Below are positions 7,061 to 13,847 of a stretch of DNA of 16,432 nt, piece by piece. The notes beneath the pieces were generated by a model that saw nothing but the letters and a program-made list of their open reading frames with translations, ran no database searches and was not told where the DNA came from. Numbering within the stretch: the stretch's first letter is position 1; every line of letters begins with the position of its first letter. The translations under genes and the position numbers were made by a program. The stretch is from Alphaproteobacteria bacterium. Lineage in GTDB: Bacteria > Pseudomonadota > Alphaproteobacteria > Rhodobacterales > Rhodobacteraceae. Location of the stretch: contig JAJRRX010000152.1 of NCBI GenBank assembly GCA_024279075.1, positions 1 through 16,432 on the forward strand, written 5' to 3'.

Positions 7061-7452
7061 GGTAGTACTCCATGTGTATTTTCTGAGATTGCGACCAATA
7101 GATAGGTGGTTTCCGCCGCGCTTTTGTCTTGGTACCTCGAATCAGGTGACCATTGAGCGCAGATGCCCCAATTTGCCGCAAACGAAACGTCAGCACGTTT
7201 TTTGTCATCGAAATCAAATTTAAGCCCCGCCAGGCCGATTAAGATATTTATGTCGTGTGTATACACTCTATTGATGAGGTTTTTTTCTGGTATCGTATCG
7301 GCAGAAATCTGCCTCGCAACACAGGCCTTTAGGGCTAACTCTATCGAGTATCCTGCCAAATAGTATGCGTTGGACCAGTGCCTATTATTGGCCAATATTT
7401 GTGCAGCATCCAATTTAGTGTTCGCGAGATTTTGCAAATCAAGTCTTCTCAT
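7039..7452 (-). CDS. HEPN-domain protein
   Basis: The protein is 137 residues from ATG 7452, which has an AGG-containing site 8-9 bases upstream. A GTG at 7458 would add two residues. The sequence is helical, with the stretch NNRHWSNAYYLAGYSIELALKA near 22-45. This is the hallmark of small stand-alone HEPN proteins, as is the later YTHDINILIGLAGL block. The Rx4-6H RNase motif of toxic HEPN proteins is not evident (the nearest is RVYTH, with only three intervening residues), so nuclease activity is doubtful. Such proteins often pair with a nucleotidyltransferase or another small partner in toxin-antitoxin or defence-like modules. Here the partner is the unknown gene it overlaps. The AT-richer composition and isolation between unrelated operons suggest a horizontally gained cassette. 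Confidence 0.8.
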   Translation of the reverse strand: MRRLDLQNLANTKLDAAQILANNRHWSNAYYLAGYSIELALKACVARQISADTIPEKNLINRVYTHDINILIGLAGLKFDFDDKKRADVSFAANWGICAQWSPDSRYQDKSAAETTYLLVAISENTHGVLPWIKKYW

Positions 7453-7523
7453 AGACACAACCTAGTAATTTTCTAGTAACTTACGGTAGCTCTGGGCCCC
7501 CAAGAAATCAACACCAACTAAGT

Positions 7524-7552
7524 AAAAAAGGGCCGCAGAAACCCGCGGCCCT
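7524..7552 (-). terminator. Intrinsic terminator of the iron-binding protein gene
   Basis: On the minus strand an 8-bp GC-rich stem (AGGGCCGC / GCGGCCCT, plus-strand arms 7529-7536 and 7545-7552, 8-base loop) is followed by six T residues (the A run at 7524-7529). It begins about 20 bases past the stop at 7574. This is a textbook rho-independent terminator and separates the iron gene from the HEPN cassette. Confidence 0.9.
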
Positions 7553-7573
7553 CTCAGCAACCCACTTCCAACC

Positions 7574-8587
7574 CTACTCGTCGAAATTAACCTCCTCGGT
7601 CATCTTCAGCGAGGCCCCGCGCAATTTCGCCACCTCGATCAACGGGATCGCATCACGTTTGAAATCGCCCCAGCTGGCGACCAGCGCGGACGGTTCGCTG
7701 CCCAGTTTCACCGGATATTCGCCGTTCTGCTCCGCATAGAATTCCTGTGCTTTGGCGGAGGAAAGCCATTCCATCAGTTTGATTGCGTCTTCTTTATGAG
7801 GTGCTGCGGCTGTCAGGGCGACGCCCGCCAGGTTTAGATGCGTTCCGCCGCCCTCGAACACCGGAAAGATGATGCGCACACTGTCGGCCCAGGCGACTTG
7901 CTCGGGGTTCGAGAGCATCTTTTTCATGTAGTAGTTGTTGCCGATCGCAATGTCGCATTCGCCGGCAAAGATCGCCTTGACCTGCGCCCGATCATTGCCT
8001 TGCGGTTTGCGCGCCAGATTGGCTTTGACACCCGCCAGCCAGACCTTGGCATCCACCGCGCCGTGATGCACGATCATGGCAGAGGTCAGCGCCAAATTAT
8101 AGGCGTTGGTGCCGGAACGGGTACATATGCGACCTTTCCAACTGTCCGAGGCTAGTTCCTCATACGTCGTCACTTCGCCGTCTTTGACCCGCTCACGAGA
8201 GGCGTAAACCACCCGCGCGCGCGCCGTCAGGCCGAACCAGTGGCCGGCGGGATCGCGGTATTCGGCGGGGATGTTGGCGGCGAGGATTTCGCTGTCGACG
8301 GCTTGGGTAACGCCGGCCTCGACGATGTTGTTGAGGCGGGAGATATCCACGGTCAGCACCAGATCAGCGGGGGAGCGTTTGCCCTCGGCTTTCAGTTTCT
8401 CGACCATGCCTTTTTTCAGGAATACCACGTTTACGTCGATGCCGGTCTCGTTGGTGAATTCGGCAAACAGCGGTGCCACAAGTTCCGGTTGGCGGTAAGA
8501 ATAGATGTTCACTTCGGCCGCAAATACCGGCGCGGCGATGGTGGTTGTCAGGGTGGCGAAGACGCAACTGCGCAGGGTTTTCAACAT
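7574..8587 (-). CDS. Periplasmic Fe(3+)-binding protein of an ABC importer (FbpA/FutA type)
   Basis: The protein has 337 residues. An N-terminal signal peptide (MLKTLRSCVFATLTTTIAAP, cleavage near VFA-AEV) precedes a type-2 periplasmic-binding-protein fold starting VNIYSYRQPEL. The tyrosine of YSYRQ near 31 and the paired tyrosines of GNNYYMKKM at 219-220 match the iron-coordinating tyrosines of FbpA/FutA/SfuA proteins. It would capture ferric iron in the periplasm and deliver it to an inner-membrane permease. The ATG at 8587 has AAGGA 8 bases upstream. The permease expected next to it lies about 5 kb away on the other strand (13848-15512), and no ATPase gene is adjacent. A terminator follows and a candidate iron operator precedes it. 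Confidence 0.9.
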   Translation of the reverse strand: MLKTLRSCVFATLTTTIAAPVFAAEVNIYSYRQPELVAPLFAEFTNETGIDVNVVFLKKGMVEKLKAEGKRSPADLVLTVDISRLNNIVEAGVTQAVDSEILAANIPAEYRDPAGHWFGLTARARVVYASRERVKDGEVTTYEELASDSWKGRICTRSGTNAYNLALTSAMIVHHGAVDAKVWLAGVKANLARKPQGNDRAQVKAIFAGECDIAIGNNYYMKKMLSNPEQVAWADSVRIIFPVFEGGGTHLNLAGVALTAAAPHKEDAIKLMEWLSSAKAQEFYAEQNGEYPVKLGSEPSALVASWGDFKRDAIPLIEVAKLRGASLKMTEEVNFDE

Positions 8588-8647
8588 GGGTTTGTCCTTG
8601 GTTGTTCTAAGGCTAAAATAACCTAGTAATTTAGTCAGGTCAATGGT

Positions 8648-8662
8648 TGAGGATAATAATCA
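8648..8662. promoter_or_regulatory. Candidate iron-Rhodo-box (TGA-N9-TCA) operator
   Basis: TGAGGATAATAATCA matches TGA-N9-TCA, the consensus described for the iron-Rhodo-box of Rhodobacterales iron genes. It lies 61-75 bases upstream of the iron-binding protein start. A second palindrome, AATAAT-N5-ATTATT (8655-8671), overlaps it and resembles an AT-rich Fur/Mur-like site. The position, ahead of an iron-uptake gene in the divergent promoter region shared with the cyclase gene, supports the call. Binding is inferred from pattern only. Confidence 0.6.
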
Positions 8663-8751
8663 GGAATTATTCTCACCGCCCGATAAAGTCGTTTGGTAGA
8701 TTCCATAGAATCGCGTAAGTTGACCGAATAGAAAACATTAGGGAGAAGAAT

Positions 8752-9570
8752 ATGTGTGATATTTGTGTAATGAACGCGGTGAAGGATAAGATGCTTTCGC
8801 GCCGCGGGTTTTTCAAAACAGCGGCTATGGCCGGCGCAGCAGTGGCCATAGGCACGGGGGCAAATGCCCCAGCAGCAATGGCAGCAGGGCATTCAGCGGT
8901 CGAGGATATGACCCACACCCTGCACCATGGTTTCCCGACGTATTTCGGCGAACCGGGTTTTGCAATGACGCAAAAGTTCAATTTTAAAGAACACAGCTTC
9001 AACTTGTTTGATCTGGCCATTAACGAACACACGGGCACCCATATCGATGCGCCATTGCATTTCTCGGCGGATGGTAATTCGGTGGATGAAATTCCAGTCA
9101 GCAGCCTTGTCGCCCCGCTGTGTGTGATCGACATTGCAGCGCGCGCCGCGGATGATGCGGATACACGCGTGACGCCGGATGACATCAAGGCATGGATTGC
9201 CGCAAATGGCGATATTCCGGAAAATGCTTGTGTGGCGATGAATTCTGGCTGGGGGGACAAAGTTGACAGTGACGGGTTCCGCAATTTTGACGGCAAAGCC
9301 ATGCACTTCCCGGGGTTCCACATCGAAGCTGCCAAAATGTTGATGGAAGAAACGGGTGCTGCATCGATTGCGGTGGACACATTATCGCTGGATCACGGCA
9401 TGTCAGCCGATTTTGCAACCCATTACGCGTGGTTGCCATCCGGGCGTTTTGGCATCGAGAATCTGGCAAACCTGGGAAAAGTACCCGCCGCAGGGGCGAC
9501 ATTGGTGATTGGCGCACCCAAGCATAAAGGCGGGTCCGGTGGTCCGGCGCGTATCTTTGCAATGGTTTAG
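8752..9570 (+). CDS. Tat-exported cyclase-family hydrolase (kynurenine-formamidase-like fold)
   Basis: The protein has 272 residues. SRRGFFK at 16-22, followed by a hydrophobic Ala/Gly-rich stretch and a cleavage region near AAMAAG (41-46), is a twin-arginine signal, so the folded enzyme is exported. The mature part carries HTGTHIDAPLHF (93-104), the H-x-G-T-H-x-D-x-x-x-H metal motif of the cyclase/formamidase superfamily, and a GSGGPARIF end. These enzymes hydrolyse amides or lactones, such as N-formylkynurenine or isatin, and the substrate here is not predictable. The ATG at 8752 has AGGGAG 6 bases upstream. An internal ATG at 8791 has AAGGA and would give a more typical Tat signal without the odd MCDICVM extension. 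It is divergent from the iron-binding protein gene. Confidence 0.88.
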   Translation: MCDICVMNAVKDKMLSRRGFFKTAAMAGAAVAIGTGANAPAAMAAGHSAVEDMTHTLHHGFPTYFGEPGFAMTQKFNFKEHSFNLFDLAINEHTGTHIDAPLHFSADGNSVDEIPVSSLVAPLCVIDIAARAADDADTRVTPDDIKAWIAANGDIPENACVAMNSGWGDKVDSDGFRNFDGKAMHFPGFHIEAAKMLMEETGAASIAVDTLSLDHGMSADFATHYAWLPSGRFGIENLANLGKVPAAGATLVIGAPKHKGGSGGPARIFAMV

Positions 9571-9583
9571 CGAAGCTAATCTT

Positions 9584-9652
9584 GTAGGGTGCGTGGTTTC
9601 CACGCACCTTTGGACCCGACGGCGAGCGGTGCGTGGAGACCACGCACCCTAC
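9584..9652. repeat. Pair of inverted palindromic (REP-like) repeats between convergent genes
   Basis: A 25-base unit beginning GTAGGGTGCGTGG at 9584-9608 recurs in inverted orientation at 9628-9652 with one mismatch. Each unit is itself a hairpin (GGTGCGTGG / CCACGCACC with a 3-base centre). The spacer is 19 bases. GTAGGGTGCGTGG-type palindromes are frequently seen as dispersed intergenic repeats in bacteria. The position between the converging cyclase and dehydrogenase genes suggests a bidirectional transcription end, but there is no T tract. Confidence 0.85.
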
Positions 9653-9668
9653 TTGCCTTCGGCTCGGG

Positions 9669-10655
9669 TCAAGGCCAGTTGCCGCCGTATTCTTCGTCGA
9701 TATAGATCTGGATGATCTCGTCAAAACTTTGCTCGCCGACGAACCCCAAGGATATCGCCCTTGCAGCGTCAAAATCCTGTGGCCAGCCTTCCACAATTTT
9801 GGCTATTTCAGCGCTTGGTTCCCGTTTAATCAGGGCGACAGCCGCCGCCCCCGCAATCCGTTCCAGCGCCGCGATTTGTTCGGCAACACTGGCAGAGAGC
9901 CCGGGCATGTTAAGGATACGCCAGCTGCCCAGCCCGTCAGTATCGAGTGTTGCCGCATGGACCAGAAAGGCGACCGCCGCACGCGGGCTGGCGTGCCAGT
10001 GACGCACAGTGTCAGCCACCGGCAAGATGGCCTGTTTACCTGCAAGGGGTTCGCGCAGAATACCGGAGAAAAAGCTGGAGGCGGCGCGGTTGGGTTTTCC
10101 GGGGCGGATGCACACCGTTGGCAGACGAATGCCGATGCCATCAATAATGCCCTTGCGCGAGTAGTCATTCACCAGCAACTCGCAGATTGCCTTTTGGGTG
10201 CCATAGCTGGTTTGCGGTGTGGTGTGGAAATCATCGGGAATGGCATCGGGCATTGGCTTGCCGAATACGGCGATAGAGGACGTAAACACAAAGCGGGGTT
10301 GATAGGCGCTAACCTCTGCCTCGGTGCGGATTGCTTCCAGCAGATTTTGCGTGCTGCCGAGATTAATGCGATAGCCTTTGGCGAAGGCCATCTCGGCCTC
10401 GCCCGACACGATGGCGGCGAGGTGAAAGATGATGTCAGGCCGCGCGGCCATCAGATCAACGGCCGACGTCTTAACCGACGGATCAGCCCTGAGGCAGGAA
10501 ACTGTTCCCGCGCAACCATCCGGCGCGCGCGGCTCGACAATATCCACCAGCGTCATCTTATGAACGGGTTGCCCATTTAACCCAGCGCTGCTGGATATTT
10601 CCTGCGCCAGCTTGCGGCCAATCATGCCTGCAGCGCCAATAATCATAACATGCAT
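9669..10655 (-). CDS. denD: NAD-dependent epimerase/dehydratase-family protein, D-erythronate dehydrogenase-like
   Basis: This 328-residue extended short-chain dehydrogenase has the Rossmann nucleotide motif GAAGMIG (7-13), FHLAAIVSGEAE near 77-88, the catalytic serine region FTSSIAVFG (124-132) and the YGTQK catalytic Tyr-Lys pair (151 and 155). The IRLPTVCIRPGKPNRAAS block near 176-193 resembles what I recall of DenD, which oxidises D-erythronate to 2-oxo-tetronate in four-carbon sugar-acid catabolism. The usual partner genes (a kinase and an aldolase or isomerase) are not in the window, so the substrate is less certain than the fold. The ATG at 10655 has AAGG about 9 bases upstream. It follows mazG on the same strand after 75 bases. 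Confidence 0.78.
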   Translation of the reverse strand: MHVMIIGAAGMIGRKLAQEISSSAGLNGQPVHKMTLVDIVEPRAPDGCAGTVSCLRADPSVKTSAVDLMAARPDIIFHLAAIVSGEAEMAFAKGYRINLGSTQNLLEAIRTEAEVSAYQPRFVFTSSIAVFGKPMPDAIPDDFHTTPQTSYGTQKAICELLVNDYSRKGIIDGIGIRLPTVCIRPGKPNRAASSFFSGILREPLAGKQAILPVADTVRHWHASPRAAVAFLVHAATLDTDGLGSWRILNMPGLSASVAEQIAALERIAGAAAVALIKREPSAEIAKIVEGWPQDFDAARAISLGFVGEQSFDEIIQIYIDEEYGGNWP

Positions 10656-10730
10656 AAGAAGTGCCTTTTTGAAACTGTTTTACCACAGTGGCCACCGAGA
10701 TTGTTTGCGGGCCGCCCCGCGAAACCCCGG

Positions 10731-11576
10731 CTATCCCTGCTTGGCGCGCTCATCCCGCTTAACCATATCCCAGAGCAGATCCATTTCAGCCAGATCAGAT
10801 TGCGCAGGTGTCTTGCCACGCTCGGCCAGCTTAGCCTCCACGCCCTCAAAGCGCCGCTTGAACTTGCGATTAGCGGCGCGCAAGGCTTCCTCTGGATCAA
10901 TGTTAAGATGGCGCCCCAGATTGGCCATTACGAACATCAGATCGCCGTATTCCTCGACCTGCTCGGCATGACTTAGGGTATCGCGCGCCTCGACCAGCTC
11001 CCCCGCTTCCTCGGCTATCTTATCCACCACTTGCCCAACTTCCGGCCAGTCAAACCCAACGCGGGCGGCGCGTTTTTGCAATTTCACTGCCCGGGTTAAG
11101 GCAGGTAAGTTGCGCGCCACACCGTCGAGCGTCCCCGCCGTCTTTGTGCCTTTGGCTGCGCGTTCTGCTGCCTTGATTTTTTCCCAATCAACAATCTGCT
11201 GGTCGCTTGATTTATCGCGGCTCTCGTCGCCAAAAACATGCGGGTGGCGGTGAACCATCTTGTCGGCGATCGCCTTGGTGACGCTCTCGAAGGTGAAATG
11301 CCCGTCTTCTCGGCCCATTTGGGTGTAATAAATCACCTGCAACAGCAGATCGCCCAACTCCCCCTCCAGCTCTGGCATATTGCCCTGCTCAATGGCGTCG
11401 GCGACCTCATAGGCCTCCTCGATGGTATAGGGGGCAATGGTGGCATAGCTTTGTTCGATATCCCAAGGGCAACCGGTTTCAGGGTCGCGCAACCGCGCCA
11501 TGATTTCCAGCAAACGCGGCAGGCCACCGTTTGGATCAAGGCACAGGGCTTGGGAGGCGAAATATTCTTTACTCAT
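10731..11576 (-). CDS. mazG: Nucleoside triphosphate pyrophosphohydrolase MazG
   Basis: This 281-residue cytosolic enzyme hydrolyses (d)NTPs to NMP and PPi, cleaning the nucleotide pool and moderating stress signalling. Both MazG repeats are present. In the first, CPWDIEQSY, EEAYEVADAI (53-62) and ELEGELGDLLLQV supply the E-x-x-E...E-x-x-D metal ligands. In the second, EEAGELVEARD (189-199) and EEYGDLMFV (208-216) do. The RHPHVFGD linker typical of the family is at 110-117. The length is normal for alphaproteobacterial MazG. The ATG at 11576 has only a weak GGAC-type ribosome binding site. It reads away from the divergent M20 gene at 11643 and towards the dehydrogenase gene. Confidence 0.95.
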   Translation of the reverse strand: MSKEYFASQALCLDPNGGLPRLLEIMARLRDPETGCPWDIEQSYATIAPYTIEEAYEVADAIEQGNMPELEGELGDLLLQVIYYTQMGREDGHFTFESVTKAIADKMVHRHPHVFGDESRDKSSDQQIVDWEKIKAAERAAKGTKTAGTLDGVARNLPALTRAVKLQKRAARVGFDWPEVGQVVDKIAEEAGELVEARDTLSHAEQVEEYGDLMFVMANLGRHLNIDPEEALRAANRKFKRRFEGVEAKLAERGKTPAQSDLAEMDLLWDMVKRDERAKQG

Positions 11577-11642
11577 GGGGTCCGGTCAGTCAGGCTATGG
11601 GTCGGTGCCATTAAAAGGCGCTTCAACAGGGGAGTCCATGGC

Positions 11643-12806
11643 ATGGCCGTGATTAATCGCATTGCAGAATATTTTGACGAGATGAAAACTTGGCGCCAGC
11701 ACATTCATGCCAACCCGGAGCTGTCCCTGGATTGCGAAGAAACCGCCGCCTTTGTCGTGGCGCGATTGCGCGAATTCGGGGTTAGCGAAATCCACGAGGG
11801 TATTGCCCAAAGCGGTGTGGTGGCGATCATCGAGGGGCGTGGTGCTGCGGGGCCAACAATTGGCCTGCGGGCGGATATGGATGCGCTGCCTTTACAGGAA
11901 AAAACCGGCCTTGACTACGCCAGTAAAATTGACGGCAAGATGCATGCTTGCGGCCATGACGGGCATACAACCATGCTGTTGGGTGCCGCCAAGTATCTGG
12001 CAGAAACACGCAACTTTTCTGGCCGCGTGGCATTGATTTTCCAGCCAGCCGAGGAAACCGTCGGTGGTGCGCGGATCATGTGCGAGGCAGGCGTGATCGA
12101 GCGCTTCAACATCAGCCACATCTATGCGATGCATAATATGCCCGGCATTCCGGTGGGTGAATTCCATACTTGTGCTGGCCCGATAATGGCCGCAGCAGAT
12201 GAGTTTGAAATACAGATTCAAGGTAAAGGCGGGCATGCGGCCTCGCCCCATAAATGCGTCGACCCGATTGTTGTGGCGGTGCAAATGGCCCAGAGCATTC
12301 AAACCATCGTGGCACGCAACGTTGATCCGGCGGACCAGATGGTATTGTCGATCACCCAAATTCACGGCGGGACAGCGGGAAATATCATTCCGGATACGGC
12401 TATGCTGGCCGGCACTGTGCGCAGTTTTTCTAAAGAGGTGCAGGCGTTGGTAATCGGACGTCTGGAAAAGCTGGTCGCCCAGACTGCCGAAGCGTTTGGC
12501 GCGACCGCAACCCTGAACTACAGCTACGGCTATCCGGCGACTGTGAATTCTGCGCGGGAAACCGAATTTGCGGTAAAAACGGCAAAGCACATTGCGGGGG
12601 AGGCACGGGTTATGGATGACCTCACGCCGGTAACCGGTGCCGAAGATTTCTCGTTCTTCCTGGAAAAATGCCCGGGGGCTTACGTCGCGCTGGGGAATGG
12701 GGACAGCGCCTATCTGCATCATCCCGAGTTCAATTTTAACGATGAGATCAGCCCTGTGGGCGCGTCATATTTTGCAAAACTGGTGGAGTCGGCGCAGCCT
12801 ATTTGA
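11643..12806 (+). CDS. M20-family amidohydrolase (HipO / N-acyl amino acid hydrolase-like)
   Basis: The protein has 387 residues from ATG 11643, chosen because AGGGGAG lies 8 bases upstream and the family N-terminus (RIAEYFDEMKTWRQHIHANPELS) begins here. The frame is open further upstream, but only across mazG antisense. The dizinc ligands are visible: HACGHDGH (101-108), the PAEE motif (135-138), H164 in AMHNMP, and HHPEFNF near 359-365. GGHAASPH (196-203) belongs to the dimerisation lid domain. Members hydrolyse N-acyl or N-aryl amino acids such as hippurate or acetylated and indole-conjugated amino acids. The exact substrate is unknown. There is no signal peptide, so it is cytosolic. It is transcribed divergently from mazG across 66 bases. 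Confidence 0.92.
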   Translation: MAVINRIAEYFDEMKTWRQHIHANPELSLDCEETAAFVVARLREFGVSEIHEGIAQSGVVAIIEGRGAAGPTIGLRADMDALPLQEKTGLDYASKIDGKMHACGHDGHTTMLLGAAKYLAETRNFSGRVALIFQPAEETVGGARIMCEAGVIERFNISHIYAMHNMPGIPVGEFHTCAGPIMAAADEFEIQIQGKGGHAASPHKCVDPIVVAVQMAQSIQTIVARNVDPADQMVLSITQIHGGTAGNIIPDTAMLAGTVRSFSKEVQALVIGRLEKLVAQTAEAFGATATLNYSYGYPATVNSARETEFAVKTAKHIAGEARVMDDLTPVTGAEDFSFFLEKCPGAYVALGNGDSAYLHHPEFNFNDEISPVGASYFAKLVESAQPI

Positions 12807-12852
12807 AATATCCGTTGCGGGCGACAACCGCGCGCCAGCGCTCAAAAGTAAT

Positions 12853-12865
12853 GCCCCGCAGGGGC
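12853..12865. other. Short GC hairpin between convergent genes
   Basis: GCCCC at 12853-12857 pairs with GGGGC at 12861-12865 around a 3-base loop. It lies in the 74-base gap between the M20 gene and the convergent sulfotransferase-like gene. No T tract follows, so termination is only a possibility. Confidence 0.3.
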
Positions 12866-12880
12866 GCCGCTAAGGTAGCG

Positions 12881-13771
12881 TCACAAATATGTTTGCGGCT
12901 GCACCGTTTGCACATTTTCCATTCGCTCGATGTAATACCAGTCATCTTCGTAGTTTTCCGTCATGCCCATGGTCAATTCCTCGGGCCATGTCGGGTTGTA
13001 AACTTCATCAGCCACCGACGGGAATTTTTGTTCGAACGCCTGGCGCACGCGGTCAAAATCTGCGCTCACTTTTGCCGGATGGTCTTGCAAATAGCTTTGC
13101 ATCAGAATTGCCCCCCGCAGGGAGATACCCTGGTTGATCGGGGCTATATCACCGACCAACGCCTCTTTGTTCGCAATGCCGGTAAAGGCTTGTGCCACAT
13201 CCCGCCAGATAGTTGGATAATCCTCAAAGCGCCAAGAAGTGACGGGCATTTCTTCGCCCTTCATCTGGGCACGGTGCAAGAAATCCGACCAACGCAACCC
13301 TTGCAGATTGGTTTCTTCGATGAATTGTTCAAAACTCACATCCGCCGAGGTTTTCAAGCTTTCGGCATAGCAAGACGGAATGAATGTCGCCGGATTGCGC
13401 ACCGATATAAACAAACGCATCGGCAGGCCATCCATCGTGGCCTTGATGCGCGACACTGTGTTGCCGATCCTTGGATAGAAATATTCCTTGCCAACGGGGC
13501 GGGTTAAGGTGCCGCTGATATTTGGATCGATCAACACAATGCGGCGGTATTCTTTGTCGCCAGTCAGTTTCGACAGCAGCTCCGCGTTGATCGTATCAAT
13601 AGATTGCTCCTCGCGTACCGCGCTCAGCGCCTTGGCAAAAGCCCGTTCCGCAAAAGCGGCATCGGGCAGACAAATGCCCTGTTCTTCCAACAAATCCCGA
13701 TTACCCTCGAGCATTTTACGCAGATGCTGGGTGCCCGAGCGATGCGCGCCGATGTGAAGCCGAATATCCAT
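12881..13771 (-). CDS. Sulfotransferase-like P-loop protein
   Basis: This is a 296-residue protein. HIGAHRSGTQHLRKML (6-21) resembles the 5'-phosphosulfate-binding loop of sulfotransferases (x-x-R-S-G-T-[TQ]-x-L). FISVRNPATFIPSCYAES (121-138) resembles the 3'-phosphate-binding R-x-P...S element, with Arg125 and Ser133. The rest is not recognisable beyond this superfamily. Proteins of this kind are common in Rhodobacterales and may modify surface polysaccharides or small molecules using PAPS, but activity is inferred. No signal peptide or membrane helix is seen. The ATG at 13771 has AAGG-type sequence about 8 bases upstream. It is divergent from the iron permease across 76 bases. Confidence 0.72.
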   Translation of the reverse strand: MDIRLHIGAHRSGTQHLRKMLEGNRDLLEEQGICLPDAAFAERAFAKALSAVREEQSIDTINAELLSKLTGDKEYRRIVLIDPNISGTLTRPVGKEYFYPRIGNTVSRIKATMDGLPMRLFISVRNPATFIPSCYAESLKTSADVSFEQFIEETNLQGLRWSDFLHRAQMKGEEMPVTSWRFEDYPTIWRDVAQAFTGIANKEALVGDIAPINQGISLRGAILMQSYLQDHPAKVSADFDRVRQAFEQKFPSVADEVYNPTWPEELTMGMTENYEDDWYYIERMENVQTVQPQTYL

Positions 13772-13847
13772 AAACCTTGCCTTACACCAGTTGAAGGGGT
13801 CAAACCATTAGTAGACACCGAAATAGCTTTGGTTTAAGCGCCTTTCA

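Noticed and set aside
7459..8632. Shared 13-mer AACCTAGTAATTT upstream of both the HEPN gene (7459-7471) and the iron-binding protein gene (8620-8632)
   Set aside because: A 13-base AT-rich match between two places in a 16-kb window can arise by chance. No palindrome or known operator is formed.
8673..9380. 235-codon minus-strand frame opposite the cyclase gene
   Set aside because: It is a shadow of the plus-strand gene, whose Tat signal and HxGTHxD motif are clear. The antisense product shows no recognisable motif.
9509..9715. Short frames across 9509-9715 on both strands starting METTHPT
   Set aside because: They are translations of the palindromic repeat units, not genes.
11238..11642. 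Upstream in-frame extension of the M20 amidohydrolase (would give 522 residues)
   Set aside because: The extension is antisense to mazG, has no family similarity, and the ATG at 11643 has a strong ribosome binding site at the normal family N-terminus.
13790..13805. TTGA-N5-TCAA palindrome upstream of the iron permease as an iron box
   Set aside because: The spacing is 5, not the 9 of TGA-N9-TCA, and the arms are only 4 bases, so this is weak support for regulation.
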